DNA of 63,518 nucleotides from an uncultured Lachnospiraceae bacterium (lineage in GTDB: Bacteria; Bacillota; Clostridia; Lachnospirales; Lachnospiraceae): the NCBI GenBank assembly GCA_910584325.1, contig CAJTZH010000007.1, forward strand, positions 1 to 63,518, in the 5' to 3' direction. A program made the translations under genes and the position numbers. The notes beneath the pieces were generated by a model that saw only the letters and a program-made list of their open reading frames with translations, made no database searches and was not told the DNA's origin. Positions 44,234 to 53,400 of the stretch are shown in pieces; positions within the stretch are counted from its first letter, which is position 1, and each line of letters begins with the position of its first letter.

Positions 44234-44653
44234 ATGCCTACATTTAATCAGTTAGTTAGAAACGGTAGAAAGACTTCAGAGAAGAAGTCAACTGCTCCGG
44301 CTCTTCAGAAGGGATACAATTCTCTTAGAAAGAAAGCGATTGATACAGCAGCTCCACAGAAGAGAGGTGTTTGTACAGCAGTTAAGACAGCTACCCCTAA
44401 GAAGCCTAACTCAGCTCTTCGTAAGATTGCCAGAGTTCGTCTTTCTAACGGTATTGAAGTAACAAGCTACATTCCAGGTGAAGGTCACAACCTTCAGGAG
44501 CACAGCGTTGTTCTTGTAAGAGGCGGCAGAGTTAAAGACCTGCCAGGTACAAGATACCATATCGTTAGAGGTACTCTTGATACAGCAGGTGTTGCCAAGA
44601 GAAGACAGGCGCGTTCTAAGTATGGTGCTAAGAGACCTAAGGACGCAAAGTAA
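44234..44653 (+). CDS. rpsL: 30S ribosomal protein S12
   Basis: Protein of 139 residues. The decoding-site segment ATPKKPNSALRKIARVRLSN has the normal lysine at the position of the streptomycin-resistance change, and the C-terminal VKDLPGTRYHIVRGTLDT is conserved; both suggest a streptomycin-sensitive type. First gene of the str operon (rpsL-rpsG-fusA-tuf). GGGAGGTG precedes the ATG at normal spacing. Confidence 0.98.
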   Translation: MPTFNQLVRNGRKTSEKKSTAPALQKGYNSLRKKAIDTAAPQKRGVCTAVKTATPKKPNSALRKIARVRLSNGIEVTSYIPGEGHNLQEHSVVLVRGGRVKDLPGTRYHIVRGTLDTAGVAKRRQARSKYGAKRPKDAK

Positions 44654-44675
44654 TTTCTGATTTTACAGAAATTTT

Positions 44676-44694
44676 AATAGAGAAGTTCTCTATT
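44676..44694 (+). promoter_or_regulatory. Hairpin after rpsL
   Basis: AATAGAGAA (44676-44684) and TTCTCTATT (44686-44694) form a perfect nine-base stem with no T-run. It may stabilise the mRNA end or act in processing between rpsL and rpsG. Confidence 0.4.
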
Positions 44695-44823
44695 ATATTC
44701 ACATTGATTATTTATAGTGCCGGAATTAGACATGTTTTTCCTGAGGTTGCAGGATTAAAATATCAGTAAGACCGAGCGCGAACACAAAAATTAATTGTGA
44801 GTACCGATGAATTATTGAGTGAA

Positions 44824-44847
44824 TTGTTGAACGTTCCCGTTCAACAA
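44824..44847 (+). promoter_or_regulatory. Strong hairpin just before the rpsG ribosome site
   Basis: TTGTTGAACG (44824-44833), loop TTCC, CGTTCAACAA (44838-44847) is a perfect ten-base stem ending about ten bases before AAGGAGGG. No T-run follows. S7 represses the str operon in other bacteria, so this could be a binding site; this is inference. Confidence 0.45.
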
Positions 44848-44871
44848 ACACGTATTAAGGAGGGAAGAACC

Positions 44872-45342
44872 GTGCCACGTAAAGGACATACTCAGAAAAG
44901 AGACGTTTTAGCAGATCCGATTTACAATAACAAGGTTGTTACCAAGCTTATCAACAACATTATGCTGGATGGTAAGAGAGGCGTAGCACAGAAGATTGTA
45001 TACGGAGCATTTGATAGGGTTGCCGACAAGACCGGAAAGTCTGCTCTTGAAGTATTTGAGGAGGCAATGAACAATATCATGCCGCTTCTCGAGGTTAAGG
45101 CAAGACGTATCGGCGGTGCGACATACCAGGTACCTATCGAAGTAAGGCCGGACAGAAGACAGGCTTTAGGTCTTCGCTGGCTGACAACGTATTCTCGTAA
45201 GAGAGGCGAGAAGACGATGGAAGAAAGACTGGCTGCCGAAATTATGGACGCTGCTTCTAACACAGGCGCTGCCGTGAAGAAGAAGGAAGAAGTGCATAAG
45301 ATGGCTGAGGCGAATAAGGCTTTCGCACATTACAGATTCTAA
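44872..45342 (+). CDS. rpsG: 30S ribosomal protein S7
   Basis: Protein of 156 residues, the standard length, from a GTG start preceded by AAGGAGGG. It begins VPRKGHTQKRDVLADPIYN and contains LVTKLINNIMLDGK-like and KARRIGGATYQVPIEVRPDR blocks. An in-frame GTG at 44797 would add 25 residues but translates the hairpin region, so it is rejected. S7 nucleates the 30S head. Confidence 0.96.
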   Translation: MPRKGHTQKRDVLADPIYNNKVVTKLINNIMLDGKRGVAQKIVYGAFDRVADKTGKSALEVFEEAMNNIMPLLEVKARRIGGATYQVPIEVRPDRRQALGLRWLTTYSRKRGEKTMEERLAAEIMDAASNTGAAVKKKEEVHKMAEANKAFAHYRF

Positions 45343-45388
45343 TATATTATATGGTTGGAATTGACATTAATAAAAGGAGGAAAATCCC

Positions 45389-47551
45389 TTGGCTGGAAGA
45401 GAATATCCGTTAGATAGAACTAGAAATATCGGTATTATGGCTCATATTGATGCTGGTAAGACTACGTTAACAGAACGTATTCTTTACTATACCGGTGTTA
45501 ACCATAAGATTGGTGATACACACGAAGGTACTGCAACAATGGACTGGATGGCCCAGGAGCAGGAAAGAGGTATCACAATTACTTCAGCCGCTACTACATG
45601 TCATTGGACAATGGAAAAGGAAACAAAGGTAATTCCTGGTACTCCTGAATATCGTATCAACATTATTGATACTCCAGGTCACGTTGACTTTACGGTAGAA
45701 GTTGAACGTTCACTTCGTGTACTTGACGGCGCCGTTGGTGTATTTGATGCACAGAACGGTGTTGAGCCACAGTCAGAGAACGTATGGCGTCAGGCTGATA
45801 AATATAACGTTCCACGTATTGCGTTTATGAACAAGATGGATAAGATGGGAGCTGATTTCTTCGGCTCAACAAAACAGCTTATCACAAAGCTTGGTAAAAA
45901 CCCTGTTTGTCTTCAGGTACCTATTGGTAAGGAAGATTATTTCCAGGGTGTCGTAGATTTGTTTGAAATGAAAGCATATATCTACAATGATGATAAGGGT
46001 GACAACATTACAGTTGGTGATATCCCGGCTGATTACAAAGATGTTGCAGAGGAATATCATGAAAAGCTGATTGAGCAGTGTGCTGAGCTTGATGATGATT
46101 TGATGGAGAAGTATTTAGAGGGTGAGGAGATTCCTGTAGAGGATCTTAAGAAAGCTCTTCGTGCTGCAACTATCGCAGGTACAGCAATTCCTGTGCTTTG
46201 TGGTTCAGCTTATAAGAACAAGGGTATCCAGAAGTTATTGGATGCTGTTCTTGAGTATATGCCTGCTCCAACAGACATTCCGGATATCGCAGGACAGGAT
46301 GAAGATGGTAACGAAATATTCGTTAAGTCTTCAGATGAAGAACCATTTGCCGCATTAGCATTTAAGATTATGACAGACCCATTCGTTGGTAAGCTGGCAT
46401 TCTTCCGTGTTTATGCAGGTACATTAAATTCCGGTTCTTATGTACTTAACTCTTCTAAGAACAAAAAAGAAAGAGTTGGTCGTATTCTTCAGATGCATGC
46501 TAATAACCGTAAGGAAATTGATAAGGTATATTCAGGAGATATCGCTGCAGCAGTTGGTCTTAAGTTCACAGTAACAGGTGATACAATATGTGATGAGCAG
46601 CATCCGGTTATACTTGAGTCAATGGAATTCCCAGAACCGGTTATCGAGCTTGCAATCGAACCAAAGACAAAGGATGCACAGGGTAAGATGGGCGAAGCTT
46701 TAGCAAAGCTTGCTGAAGAAGATCCTACATTCCGTGCACATACAGATCAGGAAACCGGTCAGACAATCATCGCAGGTATGGGTGAACTTCACCTTGATAT
46801 CATTGTTGACCGTCTTCTTCGTGAATTCAAGGTAGAGGCAAATGTTGGAGCTCCACAGGTTGCTTACCGTGAATGCTTCACAAAGGCTGTTGATGTTGAT
46901 TCTAAGTACGCTAAGCAGTCAGGTGGTCGTGGTCAGTATGGTCACTGTAAAGTACATTTCTCACCAGTGTCTGTTGATAGCGAGACATTTGATTTTGTAA
47001 CAAAGAATACAGTACTGATTAATGAACCGCCAGTACTCTTCTGTGAGTCTTCTGTTGTAGGTGGTGCTATTCCTAAGGAATATATCCCGGCAGTGGCTGA
47101 AGGTATCAGAGAAGCAGCTAATTCAGGTATTCTTGCAGGCTTCCCTGTTCTTGGTGTAAGAGCCGATATCTTTGATGGTTCTTATCATGAAGTAGACTCT
47201 TCAGAAATGGCATTCCATATTGCCGGTTCCATGGCATTTAAGGACGCTATGGGAAAAGCAGCTCCTGCACTTCTTGAGCCTATCATGAAGGTTGAGATTA
47301 CAATGCCCGAAGAATACATGGGAGATGTAATTGGTGACGTAAACTCACGTCGTGGACGTGTAGAGGGCATGGAAGACATTGGTAATGGTAAGATGGTTAA
47401 AGCATTTGTACCACTTGCTGAAATGTTTGGATATGCAACAGATCTTCGTTCTAAGACACAGGGCCGCGGTAACTACTCAATGTTCTTTGATCATTATGAG
47501 CAGTGTCCAAAGCAGGTTCAGGACAAAGTTATTTCTGCAAAGAAAAATTAA
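45389..47551 (+). CDS. fusA: Elongation factor G
   Basis: Protein of 720 residues from a TTG start with AAGGAGG upstream, about 20-28 residues longer than most EF-G. GTPase motifs are clear: AHIDAGKTT (G1), RGITITSAAT (switch I), DTPGHVDF (G3) and NKMDK (G4). Domains II to V follow, with GQYGHCKVHF and SRRGRVEGM in domain IV/V. It catalyses ribosome translocation and recycling. The extra length is spread through the G domain and linker. Codons are strongly biased to preferred ones, as in rpsL and tuf, in line with high expression. Confidence 0.97.
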   Translation: MAGREYPLDRTRNIGIMAHIDAGKTTLTERILYYTGVNHKIGDTHEGTATMDWMAQEQERGITITSAATTCHWTMEKETKVIPGTPEYRINIIDTPGHVDFTVEVERSLRVLDGAVGVFDAQNGVEPQSENVWRQADKYNVPRIAFMNKMDKMGADFFGSTKQLITKLGKNPVCLQVPIGKEDYFQGVVDLFEMKAYIYNDDKGDNITVGDIPADYKDVAEEYHEKLIEQCAELDDDLMEKYLEGEEIPVEDLKKALRAATIAGTAIPVLCGSAYKNKGIQKLLDAVLEYMPAPTDIPDIAGQDEDGNEIFVKSSDEEPFAALAFKIMTDPFVGKLAFFRVYAGTLNSGSYVLNSSKNKKERVGRILQMHANNRKEIDKVYSGDIAAAVGLKFTVTGDTICDEQHPVILESMEFPEPVIELAIEPKTKDAQGKMGEALAKLAEEDPTFRAHTDQETGQTIIAGMGELHLDIIVDRLLREFKVEANVGAPQVAYRECFTKAVDVDSKYAKQSGGRGQYGHCKVHFSPVSVDSETFDFVTKNTVLINEPPVLFCESSVVGGAIPKEYIPAVAEGIREAANSGILAGFPVLGVRADIFDGSYHEVDSSEMAFHIAGSMAFKDAMGKAAPALLEPIMKVEITMPEEYMGDVIGDVNSRRGRVEGMEDIGNGKMVKAFVPLAEMFGYATDLRSKTQGRGNYSMFFDHYEQCPKQVQDKVISAKKN

Positions 47552-47608
47552 TTATTAAATATCGGCATAGCTGTCATTGTTATGACTATGCTGCAAATAA
47601 AAAATATC

Positions 47609-47637
47609 TTGAAAATATTGTAAATATGCAATATAAT
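47609..47637 (+). promoter_or_regulatory. Promoter of tuf
   Basis: TTGAAA (47609-47614), 17 bases, TATAAT (47632-47637). An upstream hairpin (GCATA...TATGC, about 47565-47592) and a leader hairpin ACCCG/CGGGT (47656-47670) flank it. tuf can thus be transcribed apart from fusA. Confidence 0.75.
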
Positions 47638-47698
47638 TAAGAACAACATTTATAATACCCGGATTTCGGGTCACTATTTAAAGGGAGGACTTTAAAAA

Positions 47699-48886
47699 AT
47701 GGCAAAGGCAAAATTTGAAAGAACCAAACCACATTGTAACATTGGTACAATTGGACACGTTGATCACGGTAAGACAACTTTAACAGCCGCTATTACAAAG
47801 ACACTGAATGCCAGATTAGGTACAGGTGAGGCTGTTGCATTCGATATGATCGATAAGGCACCGGAAGAGAGAGAAAGAGGTATCACAATCTCTACAGCTC
47901 ACGTTGAGTACGAGACAGAGAACAGACACTATGCACACGTTGACTGCCCAGGCCATGCCGATTATGTAAAGAACATGATTACTGGTGCTGCACAGATGGA
48001 CGGCGCTATCCTTGTTGTAGCTGCTACAGACGGTGTTATGGCTCAGACAAAGGAGCATATCTTACTTTCACGTCAGGTAGGCGTTCCTTATATCGTAGTA
48101 TTCATGAACAAGTGTGATATGGTTGATGATCCTGAACTTCTTGAATTAGTAGAGATGGAAATCACAGAGCAGCTTGAGGAATACGAATTCACAGGATGCC
48201 CAATCATTCAGGGTTCTGCTCTTAAGGCTCTTGAAGATCCAAGCAGCGAGTGGGGCGACAAGATTCTTGAGTTAATGCACACTGTTGACGAGTATGTTCC
48301 GGATCCAGTACGTGCTACTGACCAGCCATTCCTTATGCCTGTAGAGGATATCTTCACAATTACAGGTCGTGGTACCGTTGCTACCGGTAGAGTAGAGCGT
48401 GGTACTCTTCATATCAATGAGGAAGTTGAAATCGTTGGTATTAAGGAAGAGACAAGAAAGACTGTTGTTACAGGTATCGAAATGTTCCGTAAGCTCCTTG
48501 ATGAAGCTCAGGCTGGTGATAACATCGGCGCACTTCTTCGTGGTGTTCAGAGAACAGATATCGAAAGAGGACAGGTTCTTGCTAAGCCGGGTACTGTAAC
48601 ATGCCATAAGAAGTTTACAGCACAGGTTTACGTTTTAACAAAGGATGAAGGTGGACGTCATACTCCATTCTTCAACAACTATCGTCCACAGTTCTACTTC
48701 AGAACAACAGACGTAACAGGTATCTGCAACTTACCGGCTGGTACAGAAATGTGCATGCCTGGTGATAACGTAGAAATGACAATCGAACTGATTCACCCAA
48801 TCGCTATGGAGCAGGGTCTTACATTCGCTATCCGTGAGGGTGGTAGAACTGTTGGTTCTGGTCGTGTGGCTACGATTATTGAGTAA
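47699..48886 (+). CDS. tuf: Elongation factor Tu
   Basis: Protein of 395 residues. GTPase motifs: GHVDHGKTTL, RGITISTAHVEYET, DCPGHADY and NKCDMVDD; domains II and III carry TGRGTVATGRVERG and FAIREGGRTVGSGRV. It delivers aminoacyl-tRNA to the ribosome. Strong ribosome site GGGAGGAC. Highly biased codon use marks high expression. Confidence 0.98.
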   Translation: MAKAKFERTKPHCNIGTIGHVDHGKTTLTAAITKTLNARLGTGEAVAFDMIDKAPEERERGITISTAHVEYETENRHYAHVDCPGHADYVKNMITGAAQMDGAILVVAATDGVMAQTKEHILLSRQVGVPYIVVFMNKCDMVDDPELLELVEMEITEQLEEYEFTGCPIIQGSALKALEDPSSEWGDKILELMHTVDEYVPDPVRATDQPFLMPVEDIFTITGRGTVATGRVERGTLHINEEVEIVGIKEETRKTVVTGIEMFRKLLDEAQAGDNIGALLRGVQRTDIERGQVLAKPGTVTCHKKFTAQVYVLTKDEGGRHTPFFNNYRPQFYFRTTDVTGICNLPAGTEMCMPGDNVEMTIELIHPIAMEQGLTFAIREGGRTVGSGRVATIIE

Positions 48887-48910
48887 TTGTAATTTGTTCA
48901 GTAAAATCAA

Positions 48911-48942
48911 GGCTTTCGGGGGTTACTCCGAAAGCCTTTTTT
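48911..48942 (+). terminator. Terminator after tuf
   Basis: GGCTTTCGG (48911-48919) pairs with CCGAAAGCC (48928-48936), followed by six T. Confidence 0.9.
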
Positions 48943-48963
48943 GTCTTTGAAATCCTGAAAATG

Positions 48964-48992
48964 TTGTCAATAATGTATTTTATTGCTATAAT
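48964..48992 (+). promoter_or_regulatory. Promoter of the HNH gene leader
   Basis: TTGTCA (48964-48969), 17 bases, TATAAT (48987-48992) with TG-C before it (extended -10). Strong, and independent of tuf. Confidence 0.8.
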
Positions 48993-49019
48993 TCCACAAA
49001 TATACTATACTTAGAATAA

Positions 49020-49145
49020 GCAAATCTTAGTCCTTTTTGCAAATGCAAAAAGATGATTGGCAAATCCTTAGTCGAGCTGTTATAAGGATTACCCTTCGAG
49101 GTTTCAGCAGTAGGTTGCCCTATGTGTCAATCAGAGTATTTGCCA
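49020..49145 (+). ncRNA. Structured leader RNA before the HNH gene, not identified
   Basis: Near-repeats GCAAATCTTAGTC (49020) and GCAAATCCTTAGTC (49060) flank a hairpin CTTTTTGCA/TGCAAAAAG (49033-49052). Then AATCCTTA (49063-49070) pairs with TAAGGATT (49083-49090), TAGG (49111-49114) pairs with CCTA (49119-49122), and TGGCA(AAT) (49058) pairs with (ATT)TGCCA (49138-49145) to close the domain. No coding content fits. Such a compact multi-helix leader before an HNH gene recalls HEARO/omega-type RNAs or a riboswitch; identity is unproven. Confidence 0.45.
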
Positions 49146-49173
49146 GATTCTATAAGGAGGTCTAATACAAATT

Positions 49174-50163
49174 ATGCTTCTCAATTTTATGAGAAAGGGA
49201 AGCATAAGGCAGGCAAAAATTATGGATTTAAACAAAGAAACTGCTATTCGGTTGTGGGTACAACAGTTTGGCAAAATACAGAAGGCGACGGATTTTTCCG
49301 GGCGTGAGATTGCAAAAGCAGCCTACAATGATAGGAACAGTAATTATGGTTGGAATGTTGATCACATTTTACCGTTATCAAGAGGTGGAAAAACGGCAGA
49401 TTATAACTTAATCTGTTGTCACATTTTGACTAACGATGAGAAGGCTGACAAATTTCCATGTTTCAAAGCCAATGCAAAAGAATTTGAGATTCAAAAGAGA
49501 CAGAATCATTATGAGATTATCGCAAAAACTGTTGCCCCAAATGAAGAAGAGAACGAAATTGTAAATTTCTTAGATGTAGCGCAGGGACTTAAATGTTGGA
49601 AACAATGTAAGTCTTATCGGGGGAAATTTTTTATTGGATATGTCAAAATCAGAGTTGAGGTATCTAATGAATCCGACCAACTTCTTGAAAGATATGGAAA
49701 GTTTTTGTGTGAGCTGTTCGGCACGGAAACTATTTTTGCCGAGGATAATAGTATAGGCTATATCAATAGTTGGGATATATGTGGTCGGTCGTATAATCGG
49801 GTTTATATTTTCACTGTTATAGTGTGTGATGTCCCAACAACAGAAGATATAGAAAATCTTCTTGATGATTGTGTTACATTGAATACCTACAGTACTTATT
49901 TCACAAGTAACACCGGATTTGAAAGCATTCAAATTGTTTGTGGGGTGGAATGCTATAATAGCCGCTTTGGAATGTCTTTGAACTGCAAAAAAGATATTGT
50001 GGAAAGGCAGGTGCAGTTTATTGGTTCATTGGCGATTGATGAACGTGTGAAAATTAACACAAGCGCTAAAAAGGATTTAAAGGATATTTTTCCTCAAAAA
50101 GGGTTTTATCCTTATGATTTTACATTTACAAAACTCAGAAAAAATCTTGAGAAATTTATTTGA
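49174..50163 (+). CDS. Solo HNH-domain protein
   Basis: Protein of 329 residues. Residues about 65-110 form an HNH-like nuclease motif: GWNVDHILPLSRGG with the catalytic histidine, then YNLICCHILTNDEKADK with Asn and a second His. The C-terminal 200 residues are unrecognised. The RuvC parts of IscB or Cas9 are absent. ATG at 49174 follows AAGGAGG at a longish 13-base spacing; Met17 (49222), after AAGGCAGG, is an alternative start where family similarity begins. Composition is AT-richer than the tuf and carB genes around it, consistent with acquisition. It may be a homing or defence nuclease. Confidence 0.6.
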   Translation: MLLNFMRKGSIRQAKIMDLNKETAIRLWVQQFGKIQKATDFSGREIAKAAYNDRNSNYGWNVDHILPLSRGGKTADYNLICCHILTNDEKADKFPCFKANAKEFEIQKRQNHYEIIAKTVAPNEEENEIVNFLDVAQGLKCWKQCKSYRGKFFIGYVKIRVEVSNESDQLLERYGKFLCELFGTETIFAEDNSIGYINSWDICGRSYNRVYIFTVIVCDVPTTEDIENLLDDCVTLNTYSTYFTSNTGFESIQIVCGVECYNSRFGMSLNCKKDIVERQVQFIGSLAIDERVKINTSAKKDLKDIFPQKGFYPYDFTFTKLRKNLEKFI

Positions 50164-50197
50164 GATTTAATCAGAAGTATTATTTGTAAACCTCTTG

Positions 50198-50226
50198 AAG
50201 AGATGCCGGGCAACAGGTATCTCTTT
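50198..50226 (+). terminator. Terminator after the HNH gene
   Basis: AGAGAT-GCC pairs with GGT-ATCTCT around 50198-50222 and is followed by TTTT. Moderate strength. Confidence 0.55.
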
Positions 50227-50290
50227 TGTGGTGTAATGATTAAGTTGTTGGGAAAACTGAAATTCCTCACCACTTACAAATAGGTTAAAA

Positions 50291-50320
50291 TTGACAGCAA
50301 GGTCTGTGCAATGATACAAT
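50291..50320 (+). promoter_or_regulatory. Promoter of carB
   Basis: TTGACA (50291-50296) and TACAAT (50315-50320), spacer 18. Confidence 0.7.
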
Positions 50321-50350
50321 ATTAAACAGAAGAAAATATACGAATCAATA

Positions 50351-50386
50351 AGGGAATTTGTCAGCGTGTGCAGATTCCCTGTTTTT
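50351..50386 (+). promoter_or_regulatory. Terminator-like hairpin in the carB leader
   Basis: AGGGAATTTG (50351-50360) pairs with CAGATTCCCT (50371-50380, one wobble pair) and GTTTTT follows, only 10 bases before the ribosome site TGGAGGA. It lies between the carB promoter and start, so it can act as an attenuator. Confidence 0.6.
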
Positions 50387-50403
50387 AAGAATGGAGGATA
50401 TTT

Positions 50404-53400
50404 ATGCCGCGTAGAACAGATATTCATAAGGTGCTGATTATTGGGTCAGGTCCCATCATTATAGGACAGGCATGTGAATTTGATTATTCGGGAACCCAGG
50501 CATGCAAGGCGCTTAGGAAACTGGGATATGAAATTGTATTGGTCAATTCCAATCCCGCAACAATCATGACGGATCCGGAGACAGCAGATGTGACTTATAT
50601 TGAACCCCTTAATGTAGAGCGGTTGGAACAGATTATTGAAAAAGAACGCCCTGATGCTTTGCTTCCGAATTTAGGAGGACAGTCCGGGCTTAATTTGTGT
50701 GCAGAGTTGAATAAGGCGGGTGTTTTGGATAAATATGATGTGAAAGTAATCGGTGTGCAGGTGGATGCTATCGAGAGAGGAGAGGACCGTATTGAATTTA
50801 AGAAGACAATGAATCAGCTCGGCATTGAGATGGCTCGCAGCGAAGTTGCCTATTCGGTAGATGAGGCTCTTGGCATTGCGGAGAAGCTGGGATATCCGGT
50901 GGTTCTGCGTCCTGCCTACACTATGGGCGGTGCAGGAGGAGGCCTAGTTTATAATAAAGAAGAATTGAAGGTCGTTTGTGCAAGGGGACTTCAGGCAAGT
51001 ATGGTGGGACAGGTTCTGGTGGAAGAATCCATCTTAGGCTGGGAAGAATTGGAACTTGAAGTAGTACGTGATGCGGATAATAACATTATCACAGTCTGTT
51101 TTATTGAAAATATTGATCCTTTGGGTGTTCATACAGGAGATTCTTTCTGCTCAGCGCCAATGCTTACTATTTCAGAGGATTGCCAGAAGAGATTACAGGA
51201 ACAGGCATACAAGATTGTGGAAGCGGTCAAGGTAATCGGGGGAACCAATGTGCAGTTTGCCCATGATCCGGTAACAGACCGTATCATTGTCATTGAGATT
51301 AATCCGCGTACCTCACGTTCATCGGCACTGGCTTCCAAAGCAACGGGATTCCCGATTGCGCTGGTATCCGCTATGCTGGCGGCAGGGTTGACGCTGAAGG
51401 ATATTCCATGCGGTAAGTATGGAACGTTGGATAAGTATGTGCCTGATGGTGACTATGTGGTAATTAAGTTTGCGCGTTGGGCTTTTGAGAAGTTTAAAGG
51501 GGTCGAGGACAAGCTTGGAACCCAGATGCGTGCGGTCGGCGAGGTTATGAGTATCGGAAAAACCTATAAGGAAGCTTTTCAGAAAGCCATCCGCTCATTG
51601 GAAACAGGGCGCTATGGTTTAGGGCATGTAAAGGATTTTGATTCTTTGCCGAAAGAAGAATTGTTAAGACGTTTGATAACGCCATCCAGCGAACGTCATT
51701 TTCTCATGTATGAAGCGCTTCGTAAAGGAGCGACTGTTGAAGAAATATTTGAAATAACCAAGGTTAAGACGTACTTTATCACGCAGATGAAAGAACTTGT
51801 GGAAGAGGAAGAGGCAATTATAAAATATAAAGGTGGTCTTCCTACAGATGAAATGCTGATTACTGCCAAAAAGGACGGATTTTCAGATAAATACCTAAGT
51901 CAGATTTTGGAAATCCCGGAGGAGGTTGTTCGTAACCGCCGTATGGAATTAGGTGTGGAAGAAGCATGGGAAGGCGTTCATGTAAGCGGGACAAAAGATA
52001 GCGCATACTATTATTCTACTTATAATGCACCGGACAAGAATCCGGTCAGTGAAGATAAACCGAAGATTATGATTCTCGGAGGAGGACCGAACCGAATCGG
52101 TCAGGGAATTGAGTTTGATTACTGCTGTGTCCATGCTGCCATAGCATTAAGGCAGATGGGATTTGAGACGATCATTGTCAATTGTAATCCGGAGACGGTT
52201 TCCACTGACTATGATACCTCTGATAAATTATATTTTGAACCGCTTACCCTGGAAGATGTATTGAGCATTTATAAAAAAGAAAAGCCGGTTGGGGTAATTG
52301 CGCAGTTTGGCGGACAGACGCCGCTGAATCTGGCGTCAGAGCTGGAGAAGAACGGAGTCAGGATTCTTGGTACGTCTCCTGCTGTCATTGATTTGGCTGA
52401 GGACCGGGATCAATTCCGTACTATGATGGATAAGCTTGGGATTCCAATGCCGGAATCAGGTATGGCAACTACTGTGGAGGAAGCGCTTTCCATAGCGAAT
52501 GAAATCGGATATCCGGTCATGGTTCGTCCGTCCTATGTCCTTGGCGGCAGAGGCATGGAAGTAGTTTATGATGATGAGAGCATGAAAGGATATATGGAAG
52601 CGGCAGTAGGCGTGACACCGGACCGTCCTATTTTGATTGACCGTTTCTTAAATCATGCTTTAGAGTGTGAGGCAGATGCTGTCAGCGACGGAACACATGC
52701 TTTTGTACCTGCCGTTATGGAGCATATTGAGCTTGCAGGCATTCATTCGGGAGACTCGGCATGCATTATTCCGTCCGTGCATATTCAGCCTGAAAATGTG
52801 GAGACGATTAAAGAATATACGAGAAAGATTGCAGAGGAAATGCATGTAAAAGGGCTTATGAACATGCAGTATGCCATCGAAAACGGAAAGGTTTTTGTTT
52901 TGGAAGCGAATCCGAGAGCGTCACGGACAGTGCCGCTGGTGTCGAAGGTATGCAATATCCGGATGGTTCCCCTTGCAACAGAAATCATTACTTCCGAAAT
53001 TACGGGACGTCCTTCACCGGTTCCGGGTCTGAAGGAAAAAGTGATTCCTTATTATGGAGTGAAGGAGGCAGTGTTCCCATTTAATATGTTTCCGGAAGTG
53101 GATCCTATTCTTGGACCGGAAATGCGCTCTACCGGAGAAGTTCTTGGTTTGTCCCGCTCTTATGGAGAGGCGTTTTACAAAACGCAGGAAGCGGTTCAGT
53201 CAAAACTTCCGTTAGAAGGAACTGTACTGATTTCAGTAAATAAGAAGGATAAGGACGAAGTAGCGGAGATTGCAAGAAGCCTTGCGGAAGATGGTTTTGA
53301 AATCATAGCGACAGGTGGAACCTGTGATCTGATTACTGCAGCGGGAATTCCGGCTAAGAAGGCAAAGAAGCTTTATGAAGGAAGGCCTAATGTCGGGGAT

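Noticed and set aside
44390..44440. Streptomycin-resistance change in rpsL
   Set aside because: The PKKPNS segment keeps the normal lysine.
49174..50163. IscB, IsrB or Cas9-like nuclease
   Set aside because: Only an HNH motif is visible; no RuvC motifs, arginine-rich bridge helix or PLMP-like start, and the protein is too short.
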